A stretch of 6,540 bases of DNA from Paracoccaceae bacterium (GTDB taxonomy: Bacteria > Pseudomonadota > Alphaproteobacteria > Rhodobacterales > Rhodobacteraceae): positions 1-6,540 of the forward strand of contig WFUK01000296.1 of NCBI GenBank assembly GCA_015485015.1. Direction: 5' to 3'. Below, one piece after another: positions 5,739 to 6,540 of this stretch. Numbering within the stretch: position 1 is the stretch's first letter; the number at the start of each line of letters is the position of its first letter. The translations under genes and the position numbers were made by a program. The notes beneath the pieces were generated by a model. The model was not told the origin of the DNA and made no database searches. It was given only the letters and a program-made list of their open reading frames with translations.

Positions 5739-6158
5739 ATGCCCGATATCACAAACGCGCGAGGATACGCCATTGGCGAAATGCAGGCCCGCACCGGTGT
5801 AAAGATCGAAACCATCCGCTATTACGAACGCACCGAGCTAATGCCCGCCCCCGACCGGACCGCAGGCGGAAACCGTCAATATAACCATACCCAGCTCAAG
5901 CAGCTATTCTTCATCAAGCGCTCGCGCGAGCTAGGCTTCAGCATCAAGGAAATCAGAGCCTTGCTATCTATGGCGCTCACGGACGGATTCAGCTGCGGCG
6001 AGGTTTATGACATGACAACAGAGCATCTAGGCTCGATTAAGCAAAAGATCGCAAGCCTGAAGCGGCTGGAAGCGGCGCTATCAACAATGGCCGAAGCCTG
6101 CAATCGCGGCGATATGGCGGAATGCCCAATCCTAGACACGCTATTTGAGGCCAGCTAA
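5739..6158 (+). CDS. merR: Mercury-responsive transcriptional regulator MerR
   Basis: This 139-residue MerR-family regulator is transcribed away from merTPFA. Residues 10-48 form the winged-helix DNA-binding part (YAIGEMQARTGVKIETIRYYER, then GGNRQY), and a long coiled dimerisation helix lies at about 86-118. The three Hg(II)-binding cysteines are present: Cys86 (in FSCGEV), Cys121 and Cys129 (in ACNRGDMAECPIL). This set marks a mercury sensor rather than CueR, ZntR or SoxR. The spacing from Cys121 to Cys129 is one residue shorter than in Tn501 MerR (Cys117, Cys126, from memory). Dimers should bind the 19-bp dyad at 5704-5722, repressing merT without Hg and activating it with Hg, and probably limiting merR's own expression. 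The start at 5739 is chosen on the AAGGA site at 5725-5729. Confidence 0.95.
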   Translation: MPDITNARGYAIGEMQARTGVKIETIRYYERTELMPAPDRTAGGNRQYNHTQLKQLFFIKRSRELGFSIKEIRALLSMALTDGFSCGEVYDMTTEHLGSIKQKIASLKRLEAALSTMAEACNRGDMAECPILDTLFEAS

Positions 6159-6224
6159 GGGTTCCAATTGGGCAAGCGCAAAACCACGGCAAGATTTCAT
6201 CCCAGATATTTAGCAAATCACCTG

Positions 6225-6253
6225 TTGCACATCACGCCCCAATCGCCTAAATC
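6225..6253 (+). promoter_or_regulatory. Possible promoter of tRNA-Cys
   Basis: TTGCAC at 6225-6230 resembles a -35 box. TAAATC at 6248-6253, or CTAAAT one base earlier, could serve as -10 with a 16-17 bp spacer. Transcription would begin about 10 bases before the mature tRNA 5' end. The -10 match is weak, about three of six. The rest of the 6159-6269 gap after merR shows no gene and no clear terminator. Confidence 0.4.
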
Positions 6254-6269
6254 CGAGCCACCACAGGTC

Positions 6270-6343
6270 GGCGAGTTGGCGGAGTGGTGACGCAGCGGAT
6301 TGCAAATCCGTGTACACCGGTTCGATTCCGGTACTCGCCTCCA
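6270..6343 (+). tRNA. tRNA-Cys (anticodon GCA)
   Basis: The sequence folds into a full cloverleaf. The acceptor stem GGCGAGT pairs with ACTCGCC (6333-6339). The anticodon stem is 6295-6299 with 6307-6311, ending in one G-T pair. The anticodon loop TTGCAAA gives GCA at 6302-6304. The T arm is ACCGG / CCGGT (6316-6320, 6328-6332) around loop TTCGATT. The discriminator base is T at 6340, as expected for tRNA-Cys, and CCA is encoded at 6341-6343. It is probably the main tRNA-Cys of the genome. tRNA 3' ends are common integration sites, but no second copy of this 3' end is visible in the window. Confidence 0.97.
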
Positions 6344-6451
6344 ATGTTTTCAACAACTTACGAAGATATTCACACAATTGCAAACCGGTTTAGTCTCATA
6401 AAAAGCTAAACAGCATATCCTTGCATTGGGAGTTTGAGCACTCTTCAGAGG
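6344..6451. other. Spacer between tRNA-Cys and the insertion-sequence end
   Basis: This AT-richer stretch holds no recognisable gene. There is a short TTTT just after the tRNA and a loose GTTTAG/CTAAAC inverted repeat at 6388-6393 and 6406-6411 with a 12-nt loop. Neither is a convincing terminator. Confidence 0.4.
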
Positions 6452-6540
6452 TGGTCGCGGAAATTCGGACCAGTTGTTAAGGTGAATCGGCCTATGAAAA
6501 GGACGATAGGAAATGACGAAGAGAAAACGGTATTCGAACG
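6452..6540 (+). mobile_element. Probable left end of an IS3-like insertion sequence (cut by window)
   Basis: A transposase-like start at 6513 is preceded by a short leader of the kind seen in IS3-family elements. TGGTCGCGGAAATTCGGACC at 6452-6471 begins with TG, the usual IS3-family terminal dinucleotide, and is partly palindromic (GGTC...GACC). I take it as the candidate left inverted repeat. The exact boundary is inferred, because the right end and target duplication are outside the window. Confidence 0.5.
6513..6540 (+). CDS. Start of a probable IS3-family transposase OrfA (3' truncated by window)
   Basis: Only nine codons are visible, reading MTKRKRYSN. This very basic N-terminus is typical of IS3-family OrfA proteins, which continue into a helix-turn-helix that binds the element's ends. 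A ribosome site AAAAGGA at 6497-6503 lies nine bases upstream. Another ATG at 6494 opens a different frame to the window end (MKRTIGNDEE...), but it looks less like a transposase. The call rests on N-terminal resemblance alone and needs the downstream sequence. Confidence 0.5.

Noticed and set aside
5255..5815. A longer merT reading of 186 residues
   Set aside because: The extra 50 codons cross the operator and the start of merR, and have no MerT-like character.
6320..6343. tRNA-Cys 3' end as an attachment site
   Set aside because: No direct repeat of this segment and no integrase gene occur elsewhere in the window, so an att site cannot be claimed.
6494..6540. An alternative frame from the ATG at 6494 to the window end
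   Set aside because: It is less transposase-like than the frame at 6513. Its first codons contain the ribosome site that serves 6513.

Overview
The window looks like an alphaproteobacterial chromosome, most likely Rhodobacterales (roseobacter-like). This rests on recognising protein style and gene order: a divergent isoaspartate-methyltransferase-like gene directly upstream of a TolC-family gene, moderately high GC, and a narrow-spectrum mer operon of the merR | merT-merP-merF-merA type. No database search was possible, so family names come from motifs and remembered family sequences.

Layout. (1) Positions 3-878, plus strand: the 3' part of a membrane-anchored di-heme cytochrome c whose start lies before the window. 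(2) Positions 922-3017, minus strand: an isoaspartate methyltransferase-like gene followed by a TolC-type outer membrane channel, which ends tail-to-tail against the cytochrome. (3) Positions 3018-3232: a gene-free gap with hairpins, including a probable terminator for the mer operon. (4) Positions 3233-5665, minus strand: merT, merP, merF and merA, tightly packed and probably one transcript. (5) Positions 5666-5738: a 73-bp divergent control region with a perfect 19-bp dyad, the presumed MerR operator inside the merT promoter. (6) Positions 5739-6158, plus strand: merR. (7) Positions 6270-6343: tRNA-Cys(GCA) with encoded CCA. (8) From about 6452 to the end: what looks like the left end of an IS3-like insertion sequence, with the first codons of its transposase at 6513.

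How the genes work together. MerP in the periplasm would capture Hg(II) through a cysteine pair and pass it to the inner-membrane carriers MerT and MerF. These deliver it to cytoplasmic MerA, which reduces it to volatile Hg(0) with NADPH. MerR would repress the operon without mercury and activate it with mercury. No merB, merC, merD or merE is visible, so the locus handles inorganic mercury only. The operon sits between apparent housekeeping genes and a tRNA gene, with an insertion sequence just beyond, which suggests an acquired accessory block. No attachment-site repeats are visible inside the window.

I do not see an undescribed system. The points most worth a second look are an extra vicinal cysteine pair in MerA, the non-canonical active-site region of the methyltransferase-like protein, the odd-centred perfect MerR dyad, and the tRNA/IS boundary.
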